A stretch of DNA of 64,000 bases, from NCBI RefSeq assembly GCF_000716335.1, contig NZ_KL591002.1, forward strand, positions 541,020 to 605,019, read 5' to 3'. Under the pieces are notes generated by a model, which saw only the letters and a list, made by a program, of their open reading frames with translations, did no database searches and was not told where the DNA came from. Shown here piece by piece: positions 51,149 to 59,306 of this stretch; within the stretch, counting starts at the first letter, position 1; the number at the start of each line of letters is the position of its first letter. Source of the stretch: Streptomyces sp. NRRL S-118. Lineage in GTDB: Bacteria; Actinomycetota; Actinomycetes; Streptomycetales; Streptomycetaceae. Position numbers and translations under genes: made by a program.

Positions 51149-53185
51149 TTACTTGACGGGCACATCGGCGACATTCACCAGCAGATCATTGGTGTTGGCA
51201 TAGGTGATGCGGACCCGCACGTACTGCTGCGCACGGCCGCGCAGCTTGCGCGCCGCGATGCGGAGCAGGGCGTACGGACGCTTCTTCCGCAGCTGCGTCA
51301 CGGGGTAAGCGAAGACCGGCCCCTTCTCCACGACGTCGTCGAGGACGCGGGCGAGGCGGGCGGGCTCGGCGTCGGGCGCGTACCGCACCAGCAGGTCCCA
51401 CCACTCGTCGGCGGCGTTCTGCCGGGCGGCGGGCGCCGCGGCGGGGAAGGTGAAGCGGAATCCGCTGTCCCCGACCCAGGCGCCGGGATAGGTGAGGTCG
51501 ACGGAGCCGCGGCCGCGGCGGCGCACGATCAGGACGGGAGGGCCGCCGGCACGGTCGGCCTTCCCCGCGGCGGGGCCGATCAGTTCGCCGGATACGGTGA
51601 TGCTCCCGGCCGTGACCGTGACGTCACCGGCCTCGGCGTGGACCGGCCGGACCCAGGAGCGGAGCAGGAGGTGCTTCGCCGGCTTGCCCGGGTACGGGAC
51701 GAGGTTGCGCACCCCGTCGTCGTGGGTGCGCCGCCCGGCGTGCATGGCCCCGCGCTGGTCCAGGGACCGGGCGGTGATGCGCACGCGGCGCCCGGAGCCG
51801 GGGAGCCGGACCGAGCACTCCCAGACGCCTTCGTGGAGCCGTGCGTCCGCCGGGACGGTGGCGCGGCCGGAGTCGTCGAAGGGGAAGCGGTGCTCGTCGG
51901 TGCGGGCGTCGGTGCGGACGCAGGCGAGCTCCGCGCCCGGCCGCGGCTGGAGGAGCGTGACGGTCAGGGCGCCGTCGGGCTCGACGACGCAGTCCGCGAC
52001 GGGTGCGTACGCGTCGGCCTCGGCGCGCTGGGCGGCGGAGGTGCGCAGCTCCTCGAACAGCTCCTCGTACTGCCGGGCGACCGTGGCCGGGTCGAAGCGG
52101 CGGGCGTTGCGGACGGCGGCCGCGCCCATCTTCCGGCGCAGCTCCTCGTCGTCGATGAGCTTCAGCAGCGCCGCGGCGACGGCGCCGGTGTCGCCGACGG
52201 GTACGAGGATGCCGTCCTCGCCGTCCGCGATGATCTCGCGCGGTCCGTAGTCGCAGTCCGTGGAGACGACGGGGAGACCGCAGCGCATCGCCTCGACGAG
52301 CGTCATGCCGAAGGACTCGTGGCGCGAGGTCGACGCGGCGATGGCTCCCTTGGCCCACTCGGGTTCGATGGGCGAGTGCGGGCCCATGAGCCGGACGCTG
52401 TTGTAGAGGCCCATCCGGTCGATGCGGCTACGGAGCTTCTCCTTCTCCGGACCCCAGCCGTAGATGCGCAGGTCCCACTCTGGGCGCTGCGCGACGACCT
52501 CGGCGAAGGCGTCGATCAGGACGTGGTACTGCTTCTCCGCGGCCAGCCGTCCGGCGGCGACGATCGTCCTCCCGGACGCGTCGGAGGGTGCGACCGGCGG
52601 CTCGGGAACGCTGTTGGGGATGGCCAGCACGCGGGTGGCGGGCAGCGGCATCTTCTCCCGGTACACCCTGGCGTCGCCCTCGGAGACGGTGACGTAGGCG
52701 TCGAGCGCGTCGAGGTGCGCGTACATCTCCTTGCGCAGGGCGGCCTTGTGGTGGTTGTGCGTCATGTGCTCCTGGCCGATGAGCACGGCGCCCGGCGGGG
52801 CGAACTGCGCGACGTAGGCGGAGAGTCCGGGGCGGGTGCCGATGACGACGTCCGCGCCGGCGCCGTCGCCCGCGTAGTGCTCGCGGACGCGCTCGTCGGT
52901 GAGCTTGCTGTACTCCTTGTAGCGCGCCTCGTGCCGGGGGAAGAACTCGGCGGCCTGGAGCTGGAGCGGGTGCTGCTTCTCGTTGGTGGGAGAGGCGGGG
53001 CGGATGTCGATGAGCGGGACGACGGTGATGCGCGGATCGATGTCGAAGAGCGCGATGTCCCGGTGCCGGAACACCGACACGATCTCCACCTCGTGCCGGC
53101 CGGCGAGCTCCTCCGCGAGGTTCAGCGTGGTGCGGATGGTGCCGCCGATGCCGTAGATGGTGTGGATGAGGAAGGAGATCTTCAT
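51149..53185 (-). CDS. Family 4 glycosyltransferase with C-terminal extension
   Basis: 678 aa. Residues 1-390 form a GT4/GT-B enzyme: FLIHTIYGIGGTIRTTLNLA, VIGTRPGLSAYVAQ, IVAAGRLAAEKQYHVLIDAF, and the E-x7-E nucleotide-sugar motif ESFGMTLVEAMRCGLPVVS. The remaining ~290 residues are beta-rich with no family I recognise (VWECSVRLPGSGRRVRI and similar), perhaps a carbohydrate-binding or docking domain. ATG 53185 has GAG 5 nt upstream. First gene after the obg terminator and upstream of the CDP-alditol gene. Confidence 0.88.
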   Translation of the reverse strand: MKISFLIHTIYGIGGTIRTTLNLAEELAGRHEVEIVSVFRHRDIALFDIDPRITVVPLIDIRPASPTNEKQHPLQLQAAEFFPRHEARYKEYSKLTDERVREHYAGDGAGADVVIGTRPGLSAYVAQFAPPGAVLIGQEHMTHNHHKAALRKEMYAHLDALDAYVTVSEGDARVYREKMPLPATRVLAIPNSVPEPPVAPSDASGRTIVAAGRLAAEKQYHVLIDAFAEVVAQRPEWDLRIYGWGPEKEKLRSRIDRMGLYNSVRLMGPHSPIEPEWAKGAIAASTSRHESFGMTLVEAMRCGLPVVSTDCDYGPREIIADGEDGILVPVGDTGAVAAALLKLIDDEELRRKMGAAAVRNARRFDPATVARQYEELFEELRTSAAQRAEADAYAPVADCVVEPDGALTVTLLQPRPGAELACVRTDARTDEHRFPFDDSGRATVPADARLHEGVWECSVRLPGSGRRVRITARSLDQRGAMHAGRRTHDDGVRNLVPYPGKPAKHLLLRSWVRPVHAEAGDVTVTAGSITVSGELIGPAAGKADRAGGPPVLIVRRRGRGSVDLTYPGAWVGDSGFRFTFPAAAPAARQNAADEWWDLLVRYAPDAEPARLARVLDDVVEKGPVFAYPVTQLRKKRPYALLRIAARKLRGRAQQYVRVRITYANTNDLLVNVADVPVK

Positions 53186-53396
53186 CAACGCTCCGTTCGG
53201 TTCTCCGGGGGCGGTTCTGCTTCGGCCCCGGTGACAAGACGGTTGTTCGACGGCATAGGTTGCGCTCGAACGGGTATCAATTTGGGTTTGTCAACCCTCC
53301 GGCGCCTGGGCGTGTCGCCCACCGGGGGTACGGGTCGTCCCCGCCGGCCGGCCCGAAACCACCGCCGCCACCTCTGCGGAGGCCGGACGCACGCAG

Positions 53397-53429
53397 CGGC
53401 CCCCGGCGGGGAGAACCCGCCGGGGGCCG
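53397..53429 (-). terminator. 14-bp hairpin terminator after obg
   Basis: CGGCCCCCGGCGGG (53397-53410) pairs perfectly with CCCGCCGGGGGCCG (53416-53429) around GAGAA, 33 bp past the obg stop. It ends the rplU-rpmA-obg transcript. Confidence 0.85.
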
Positions 53430-53462
53430 TGGGACGCCGGGCCGAGAACGTCGACCGAGGGA

Positions 53463-54899
53463 CTAGAAGGGGTCGAAGCCCTCGAATTCGCGCTGGGCCT
53501 CGTCGCGTTCGGCCTCGCGGTCCTTGCGGCGCTGAGCCGCGGGACGCGGCGCCTCGAAGCGGTGGTCCTCGCCGCGGCGGCCGAGCATCTCCGCGCCCGC
53601 CATCATCGTGGGCTCCCAGTCGAAGACGACCGCGTTCTCCTCGGGGCCGATCGCCACGCCGTCACCCGCGCGGGCGCCCGCCTTCATCAACTCGTCCTCG
53701 ACACCGAGGCGGTTGAGGCGGTCCGCGAGGTACCCGACGGCCTCGTCGTTGTTGAAGTCCGTCTGCCGCACCCAGCGCTCCGGCTTCTCGCCGCGCACCC
53801 GGTACAGCCCGTCCTCCTCGCGCGTGACCGTGAAGCCGGCGTCGTCGACCGCCTTCGGGCGGATGACGATCCGGGTGGCCTCCTCCTTCGGCCTGGCCGC
53901 ACGCGCCTTCGCGACGATGTCGGCCAGCGCGAAGGACAGCTCCTTCAGACCGGTGCGGGCCACGGCCGACACCTCGAAGACGCGGTAGCCGCGCGCCTCC
54001 AGGTCCGGGCGGATCATGTCCGCGAGGTCCTTGCCGTCCGGGATGTCGATCTTGTTGAGGACGACGAGCCGCGGACGGTCGTCGAGGCCGCCGTACTGCC
54101 GCAGCTCCTCCTCGATGACGTCGAGGTCGGAGACCGGGTCGCGGTCGGACTCCAGCGTCGCCGTGTCCAGGACGTGCACCAGCACCGAGCAGCGCTCGAC
54201 GTGCCGCAGGAACTCCAGGCCGAGGCCGCGGCCCTGGCTGGCGCCCGGGATGAGACCGGGCACGTCCGCGATCGTGTAGACGGTCGAGCCGGCGGTCACC
54301 ACGCCCAGGTTGGGCACGAGGGTCGTGAACGGGTAGTCCGCGATCTTCGGCTTGGCGGCGGAGAGCACCGAGATCAGCGACGACTTGCCGGCGCTGGGGT
54401 AGCCGACCAGCGCCACGTCGGCGACGGTCTTCAGCTCCAGCACGATGTCGTCGGCGTGACCCGGCTCGCCCAGCAGCGCGAAGCCCGGGGCCTTGCGGCG
54501 CGCGGAGGCCAGTGCGGCGTTGCCGAGGCCGCCGCGGCCGCCCTGGGCGGCGACGTACGTGGTGCCCTGGCCGACCAGGTCGGCGAGCACCTCGCCGCTG
54601 CGGTCCAGCACGACCGTGCCGTCCGGCACCGGCAGGACCAGGTCCTGGCCGTCCTTGCCGGAGCGGTTTCCGCCCTCGCCGGGCTTGCCGTTGGTCGCCT
54701 TGCGGTGCGGCGAGTGGTGGTAGTCCAGCAGCGTGGTGACCGACTGGTCGACGACCAGGATCACATCGCCACCGCGCCCGCCGTTGCCCCCGTCGGGGCC
54801 GCCGAGCGGCTTGAACTTCTCACGGTGGACGGAGGCACAGCCGTGGCCTCCGTTACCCGCGGCGACATGCAGCTCGACGCGGTCCACGAAGGTGGTCAT
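53463..54899 (-). CDS. obg: GTPase Obg/CgtA
   Basis: Essential ribosome-associated GTPase (478 aa), linked in Streptomyces to nutrient sensing and the onset of aerial growth. Obg fold (1-160) with [20 protein letters not shown] and [15 protein letters not shown] domain ([51 protein letters not shown]) and a C-terminal OCT domain (about 350-430) before a charged tail. Third gene after rplU and rpmA. Confidence 0.97.
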   Translation of the reverse strand: MTTFVDRVELHVAAGNGGHGCASVHREKFKPLGGPDGGNGGRGGDVILVVDQSVTTLLDYHHSPHRKATNGKPGEGGNRSGKDGQDLVLPVPDGTVVLDRSGEVLADLVGQGTTYVAAQGGRGGLGNAALASARRKAPGFALLGEPGHADDIVLELKTVADVALVGYPSAGKSSLISVLSAAKPKIADYPFTTLVPNLGVVTAGSTVYTIADVPGLIPGASQGRGLGLEFLRHVERCSVLVHVLDTATLESDRDPVSDLDVIEEELRQYGGLDDRPRLVVLNKIDIPDGKDLADMIRPDLEARGYRVFEVSAVARTGLKELSFALADIVAKARAARPKEEATRIVIRPKAVDDAGFTVTREEDGLYRVRGEKPERWVRQTDFNNDEAVGYLADRLNRLGVEDELMKAGARAGDGVAIGPEENAVVFDWEPTMMAGAEMLGRRGEDHRFEAPRPAAQRRKDREAERDEAQREFEGFDPF

Positions 54900-54962
54900 G
54901 TCCTGTGCCTCCAGTTACGTAGGTCGTACGTGTACGGATATGTCTTCGGTGCAACAAGCGAA

Positions 54963-55001
54963 AGGCGGACCCGCTTCCCGAACGGGAAGTGAGGTCCGCC
55001 T
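54963..55001 (-). terminator. Hairpin between rpmA and obg
   Basis: AGGCGGACC (54963-54971) pairs with GGTCCGCCT (54993-55001), enclosing an inner CTTCCCG/CGGGAAG stem with an AA loop. It may partly terminate after the ribosomal protein genes, lowering obg relative to L21/L27. Confidence 0.7.
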
Positions 55002-55014
55002 CCGCGAAAGTGGA

Positions 55015-55269
55015 TCAGGCAGCCGGAACGATGTTCACGACCTTGCGACCACGGTGCGTGCCGAACTGCACGGCACCGGCCTGCAGCGCGAACAGCGTGT
55101 CGTCGCCGCCACGGCCCACGCCCGAACCGGGGTGGAAGTGGGTACCACGCTGGCGGACCAGGATCTCACCGGCGTTGACGACCTGACCGCCGAAGCGCTT
55201 CACGCCGAGCCGCTGAGCGTTGGAGTCGCGACCGTTCCGGGTGGACGATGCGCCCTTCTTGTGTGCCAT
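55015..55269 (-). CDS. rpmA: 50S ribosomal protein L27
   Basis: 84-aa basic protein near the peptidyl transferase centre. It starts [20 protein letters not shown], already the mature N-terminus without the cleaved leader found in Firmicutes, and has [20 protein letters not shown]. 14 bp after the rplU stop. Confidence 0.97.
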   Translation of the reverse strand: MAHKKGASSTRNGRDSNAQRLGVKRFGGQVVNAGEILVRQRGTHFHPGSGVGRGGDDTLFALQAGAVQFGTHRGRKVVNIVPAA

Positions 55270-55283
55270 GTCTCCTCAGTCCC

Positions 55284-55604
55284 TTACTTCGCAGCCGTCG
55301 GGATCGCCGTGACCTTGATCGCCGTGTACTGCTGGCGGTGGCCCTGACGACGGCGGTAGCCGGTCTTGTTCTTGTAGCGCAGGATGTCGATCTTGGCGCC
55401 CTTGTGGTGGTCCACGACCTCGGCCTGGACCTTGATGCCGGCCAGCACCCACGGGTCGCTGGTCACGGAGTCGCCGTCGACAACGAGCAGGGTCGAGAGC
55501 TCGACCGTGTCGCCAACCTTGGCAGTGGAAATCTTGTCAACCTCAACGATGTCGCCGACAGCAACCTTGTGCTGGCGACCACCGCTGCGCACGATGGCGT
55601 ACAC
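55284..55604 (-). CDS. rplU: 50S ribosomal protein L21
   Basis: 106-aa 23S rRNA-binding protein. It starts [20 protein letters not shown] from GTG 55604, which has GAGGAG about 8 nt upstream; ends [20 protein letters not shown] plus a short tail. First gene of the rplU-rpmA-obg operon, with a good promoter about 155 bp upstream. Confidence 0.97.
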   Translation of the reverse strand: MYAIVRSGGRQHKVAVGDIVEVDKISTAKVGDTVELSTLLVVDGDSVTSDPWVLAGIKVQAEVVDHHKGAKIDILRYKNKTGYRRRQGHRQQYTAIKVTAIPTAAK

Positions 55605-55652
55605 GCGGATCTCTCCTCGCTCGGAACGGAAACCCCTGACGCCAGCCGCTCG

Positions 55653-55672
55653 CACGGACCGGCGGGTCCGTG
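55653..55672 (-). promoter_or_regulatory. Hairpin in the rplU 5' leader
   Basis: CACGGACC (55653-55660) pairs perfectly with GGTCCGTG (55665-55672) around a 4-nt loop, about 50 nt upstream of the rplU start. A GC-rich palindrome (CCCGGG...CCCGGG) lies further up at about 55698-55715. Such leader structures can mediate ribosomal-protein autoregulation; unproven here. Confidence 0.45.
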
Positions 55673-55760
55673 ACTGTCCGGATGGATGAACGGCCTCCCC
55701 GGGCGGGGCCCGGGGGTGGGTGCTCAGGAGTTGGCGCGCATGGAAACACGCCGACGGTCA

Positions 55761-55789
55761 AGATTACGGTCCTGCTCCGTGCGGGTCAA
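55761..55789 (-). promoter_or_regulatory. rplU-rpmA-obg promoter
   Basis: On the minus strand TTGACC, a 17-bp spacer and TAATCT form one of the best housekeeping-sigma promoters in the window. It would start transcription near 55754, giving a leader of about 150 nt to the rplU GTG. Confidence 0.75.
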
Positions 55790-56337
55790 ACCGGCCAGGG
55801 GTGACCCGCCGCGCCCGGCGGCGGGGTTCGATACGGACCGTGCCCCTGCGCTCGTTGATCACCCTGCCCCGCCCGCTGCGCCACGCCCCCTCCACCGGCG
55901 CCGGCCTGCCGCCCGACGAGGCGGTTCCCCTCGACGCCCTGGCCGGCCCCGCGCTCGGTGCCGCCCTGACGGCCGCGGCCGCCGGCCACCACGGCCCGGC
56001 CCGTGCGCCGCCGGCCGCGACGCGCCGGGGCGCCGAGCGGGAGCGCCGCAGCGGCTGCGTGTCCGGCGTGCCGGTGCCCGCCGTGTCCGCGATCGGCAGC
56101 ACGTGGCCGACCTGGTCGTACGAGTGGTTCGATTCCTTGGCCGGTCCGGAGGTGGAACCCTGGATGTCCCACAGGGATCGGGTGAGTCGATCGGTGCCCC
56201 TCCCGTACGCGAAGGTCTGCCGGTTCTTCCTGCCTCCGTCGGACAGTTCCGGCTGGAGCAGTTGGCTGGCGCTGGAGTGGACGGTGTGCGTCACGTACGA
56301 AGAGAGAGCGCGGCTATAGCGCCCTGGGACGCGGGAA
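55790..56337. other. Unassigned stretch upstream of the decayed glycosyltransferases
   Basis: Open frames exist on both strands, but none has a recognisable domain and base composition varies along the stretch. The part around 56100-56310 has lower GC than its surroundings. It may be further decayed coding sequence at the edge of the glycosyltransferase island. I do not support an intact gene. Confidence 0.45.
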
Positions 56338-56556
56338 CCGCGTACGCCGTCTTCAGCGGCCGGTGGACACGCGAGTTCCTCTCGCGCGGTGGAAGCCTGT
56401 ACTCGCGGCTCCCGCTCGGTGTGCCCATGCGTGACGTCACGGGCGGGTACCGGGCGTTCCGGCGCCGGACGCTGGAAGGAATCGGCATGGAGCGCGCCGC
56501 CTCCCAGGGGTACTGCTTCCAGGTGGACCTCGCCCGCGGCACCGAGGGCGAACGAA
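56338..56556 (+). pseudogene. Remnant of a polyprenol-phosphate-mannose synthase-like GT2 gene
   Basis: One frame encodes FLSRGGSLYSRLPLGVPMRD, then TGGYRAFRRRTLEGIGM and SQGYCFQVDLAR. This is the C-terminal signature of DPM/Ppm-type family 2 glycosyltransferases (LGVPVRDxTGGFRA, GYCFQVDL). The whole N-terminal catalytic half and the usual C-terminal continuation are missing, so no functional enzyme can be made. It runs straight into the remnant of a second gene, suggesting deletions joined the two. Confidence 0.7.
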
Positions 56557-57093
56557 TGCGTCGTGCAGGGTGCCTTGTGCAAGTACGCGTTCACCGTACC
56601 GGCCCCTCCTCGTCGCCGTCCTCGTCGCGCCGCTGGGCTGGTGCGCGTGGTTCGCCTGGGTCGGGTACCGGGCGGGTGACTGGCGCGGATACTTCCAGGT
56701 GCAGGAGAAGTGGGGCAGCGCCTTCGACGGCGGCCGCTTCACCTTCCACCGGATCGCGGACATCTTCCTGCAGCGGTCCCTCACACTGAACACCGTCGTA
56801 GTGGCCGCCACGATCATCAGCGCGGTGGTGCTGTTCGTCCTCTGCGTCCAGCAGCGGCAGCACCCCGCTCTCCTGATCTACGCCGGGGTGCTCCTGCTCA
56901 TCGCGGTGGGTGGGGAAGGTTACTCCACTCCGAAGCACGGTTCCTGCTGCCGGCCTTTCCGCTGCTCCTCCCGGTAGCCCAGGCCCTCGCAAGGACACGC
57001 CCCCGGACGGCGTACACCCTGCTCGCGGCCAGCACCATGCTGTCCAGCGCTTACGGTGTCTACCTCATGCTGGTATGGCAGCGCTCCCCGTGA
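56557..57093 (+). pseudogene. Remnant of a PIG-V-like mannosyltransferase gene (paralogue of 58025-59242)
   Basis: The stretch matches the intact gene at 58025-59242 in pieces. VQGALCKYAF corresponds to VQGELCRYAF of the intact protein. About 143 codons are then missing, after which APLGWCAWFAWVGYRAGDW to the C-terminus aligns throughout. Near 56921 the frame shifts: TACTCCACTCCGAAG corresponds to an expected TACTTCCACTCCGAAG (YFHSE), a one-base loss; the tail ARFLLPAFPLLLPVAQALAR then continues in the next frame to 57093. The first ~88 codons are also missing. Confidence 0.85.
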
Positions 57094-57160
57094 AATCCGA
57101 CGCGTGGACACTGCCACGTATGCTCACGGCGAAGCCGACGCACCGGAAAGAGACAGTGAC

Positions 57161-57763
57161 GTGAACTACAGGGTCCAGCCCACCGCCCAGGTCGCCGACA
57201 CCGCCGAGATCGGCGCCGGGAGCAGCGTGTGGGAGCTCGCGCAGATCCGCGAGGGAGCGAAGCTCGGCGAGGGCTGCGTGATCGGCCGCGGTGCGTACGT
57301 GGGCACCGGCGTACGCATCGGCAACAACGTGAAGCTCCAGAACTACGCCCTCGTCTACGAGCCGGCCGAGCTGGAGGACGGCGTCTTCGTCGGTCCGGCG
57401 GTCGTGCTCACCAACGACCACAACCCGCGCTCCGTCGACCCCGAGGGAAAGCAGAAGCGCGGGGGCGACTGGGAGGCCGTCGGCGTGAAGGTCGCCGAGG
57501 GCGCCTCGCTCGGGGCGCGCTCGGTGTGCGTGGCGCCGGTGCGCGTCGGCCGCTGGGCGATGGTCGCCGCGGGCGCGGTCGTCACCAAGGACGTCCCCGA
57601 CTTCGCGCTGGTCGTGGGTGTCCCGGCGCGGCAGATCGGCTGGGTCGGCCGGGCCGGCGTGCGGCTGGTGGAGCGGGACGGCGAGCCGGGCGTGTGGGAG
57701 TGCCCGCAGACGGGCGCGCTGTACGACGAGAAGGACGGCGCCCTGGCGGAGCGCACCGCGTAG
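57161..57763 (+). CDS. Left-handed beta-helix (hexapeptide) N-acetyltransferase
   Basis: 200-aa acyltransferase made of hexapeptide repeats (TAEIGAGSSVWELAQIREGA, GCVIGRGAYVGTGVRIG). VLTNDHNPRSVD and VGRWAMVAAGAVVTKDVPD match the WbpD/WlbB group, which acetylates 3-amino sugars on UDP for surface polysaccharides. GTG 57161 follows GGAAAG. The short C-terminal part (WECPQTGALYDEKDG) resembles a rubredoxin-like end with only one Cys. It suits the sugar-modifying role of the surrounding island. Confidence 0.85.
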   Translation: MNYRVQPTAQVADTAEIGAGSSVWELAQIREGAKLGEGCVIGRGAYVGTGVRIGNNVKLQNYALVYEPAELEDGVFVGPAVVLTNDHNPRSVDPEGKQKRGGDWEAVGVKVAEGASLGARSVCVAPVRVGRWAMVAAGAVVTKDVPDFALVVGVPARQIGWVGRAGVRLVERDGEPGVWECPQTGALYDEKDGALAERTA

Positions 57764-57793
57764 GGCGCGCCACGCAGGGCACCCGGCGCATCG

Positions 57794-57826
57794 GCGGCCG
57801 GCTCCGGATCGACGGGAGCCGGCCGC
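57794..57826 (+). terminator. Terminator after the N-acetyltransferase gene
   Basis: GCGGCCGGCTCC (57794-57805) pairs perfectly with GGAGCCGGCCGC (57815-57826), 31 bp past the stop. Confidence 0.75.
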
Positions 57827-58024
57827 TTCGCCGTGCCCCGGTCCCGCTCGTACCCGGGTCCCGCTCGCGCGGACGGCCCGTCAACACGCGGTGCGCGGGG
57901 CCGGACCGCCGTGCGCCGGGGTGGCGGCGGCACAATCTTCCCCACGGCACGCAACCGCGCCGCGTTCAAGGTGAATCTTCCTCTTTGCGACGACCCGTCC
58001 ACGGACGCAAGAAAGTACGTGAGG

Positions 58025-59242
58025 ATGTCACAGGTTCAGCCCCGCACGAGGGTGTCCCCGTCCCCGCGCCCGCCCGCGACCGGTACGGCACGGCCGAGGG
58101 GGCCAGGACCGGTACTCGCCGGCGCCGCGCGGCGCGCGTGGCCCGCGCTGGCCCTGTACGCCCTGGTCAGGACGGTCGGCGTGCTGGTGATCCTGCCGCA
58201 CACCGACCGGACCGTGCTGCAGCTGCTGGCCGGCAGGTACGACACCACCTGGTACGTGCTGATCGCGGAGGAGGGCTATCCGGCGACCTGCCCCGTGCAG
58301 GGTGAGCTGTGCCGCTACGCGTTCTTCCCGCTGTACCCCGGCATGATCCGCACGGTGACCGCGCTGACGCCGCTGTCCGCGCAGTGGGCCGCCTGGCTCA
58401 TCGCGGTCGCGGCGTCGCTGGCCGCCGCCTGGGGCGTGTACGCCGTCGTGGAGCGGGTCGCCGGGCGGCGGGCCGGGCTCGTCACGGTCGTGCTGTGGGG
58501 CCTGGTGCCGCACGCCGTGGTGGAGTCCATGGCGTACACCGAGGCCCTCTTCACGGCGATCGCCGCCTGGGCGCTGTACGCGGTGCTGACGCGCCGCTGG
58601 ATCACGGCCGGGGTGCTGGCCGTGCTGGCGGGGCTGACGCGCCCGCCGGGCGCTGCCGTCGCCGCCACGGTGGTGCTGTGCGCCCTGTGGGCGCTGTGGT
58701 CGGAGCGGCGGCCCGCAGGACCGGCCGGGCAGGGACCGCGGCAGGTGGCGCGCCCGGTGGCGGCGGTGGTGCTGGCTCCGCTGGGATGGCTGTTCTGGTT
58801 CGGCTGGGTGGGGTACCGGGCCGGGCGCTGGGACGGCTACCTGCGGGTGCAGGAGCGCTGGGGGACGTCGTTCGACGGGGGCAGGTTCACCCTGCACCGG
58901 ATGACGCAGGTCTTCACGCAGCAGACGGTGCTCCTGGACTCGGTGGTGATCGCGGCGACGATCACCATGGCCGTGGTCCTGCTGGTGGTCTGCCACCTGC
59001 AACGGCTGCCGGCGCCGCTGCTGATCCACGCCACGCTGATCGTGCTGATCACCGTCGGCTGCGCCGGGTACTTCCACTCCAAGGCCCGGTTCCTGATCCC
59101 CGCCTTCGTCCTGCTGATCCCCCTGGCGAAGCCGCTGGCCCGGGCGCGTCCGGCGGTGGTGTGCACCCTCCTGACAGGCGCGGCGCTGATATCGAACGCG
59201 TACGGGATCTACCTGCTGACCGTCTCCGACCACTCGCCCTGA
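58025..59242 (+). CDS. PIG-V-like membrane mannosyltransferase
   Basis: Polytopic GT-C protein (405 aa). The first outer loop carries the catalytic-type Asp in RYDTTWYVLIAEEGYP (D73), the pattern seen in PIG-V/GPI mannosyltransferase II relatives (WDxxWYxxIAxxGY); FFPLYPGMIR and SMAYTEALFTAIAAWALYA (family-type TE pair) follow, with about nine membrane helices. ATG 58025 was chosen; GTG 58019 is two codons upstream. A decayed paralogue lies just upstream (56557-57093). It is expected to move mannose from a polyprenyl-phosphate donor to an outer glycan or protein. Confidence 0.8.
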   Translation: MSQVQPRTRVSPSPRPPATGTARPRGPGPVLAGAARRAWPALALYALVRTVGVLVILPHTDRTVLQLLAGRYDTTWYVLIAEEGYPATCPVQGELCRYAFFPLYPGMIRTVTALTPLSAQWAAWLIAVAASLAAAWGVYAVVERVAGRRAGLVTVVLWGLVPHAVVESMAYTEALFTAIAAWALYAVLTRRWITAGVLAVLAGLTRPPGAAVAATVVLCALWALWSERRPAGPAGQGPRQVARPVAAVVLAPLGWLFWFGWVGYRAGRWDGYLRVQERWGTSFDGGRFTLHRMTQVFTQQTVLLDSVVIAATITMAVVLLVVCHLQRLPAPLLIHATLIVLITVGCAGYFHSKARFLIPAFVLLIPLAKPLARARPAVVCTLLTGAALISNAYGIYLLTVSDHSP

Positions 59243-59255
59243 GGGAGCGGGAACG

Positions 59256-59291
59256 CCGAAGGCCCGGGCTCCGCGGAGCCCAGGCCTTCGG
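59256..59291. terminator. Bidirectional terminator between convergent glycosyltransferases
   Basis: CCGAAGGCC and GGGCTCC pair with GGAGCCC and GGCCTTCGG with one mismatch and a 2-nt loop. It lies in the 64-bp gap between the convergent genes ending at 59242 and 59307. Confidence 0.85.
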
Positions 59292-59306
59292 CCCTGTCGC
59301 CGTGTC

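Noticed and set aside
55764..56594. 276-codon minus-strand frame opposite the glycosyltransferase remnants
   Set aside because: No domain, ends in Arg-rich sequence, and it is antisense to recognisable GT2 remnant sequence on the plus strand.
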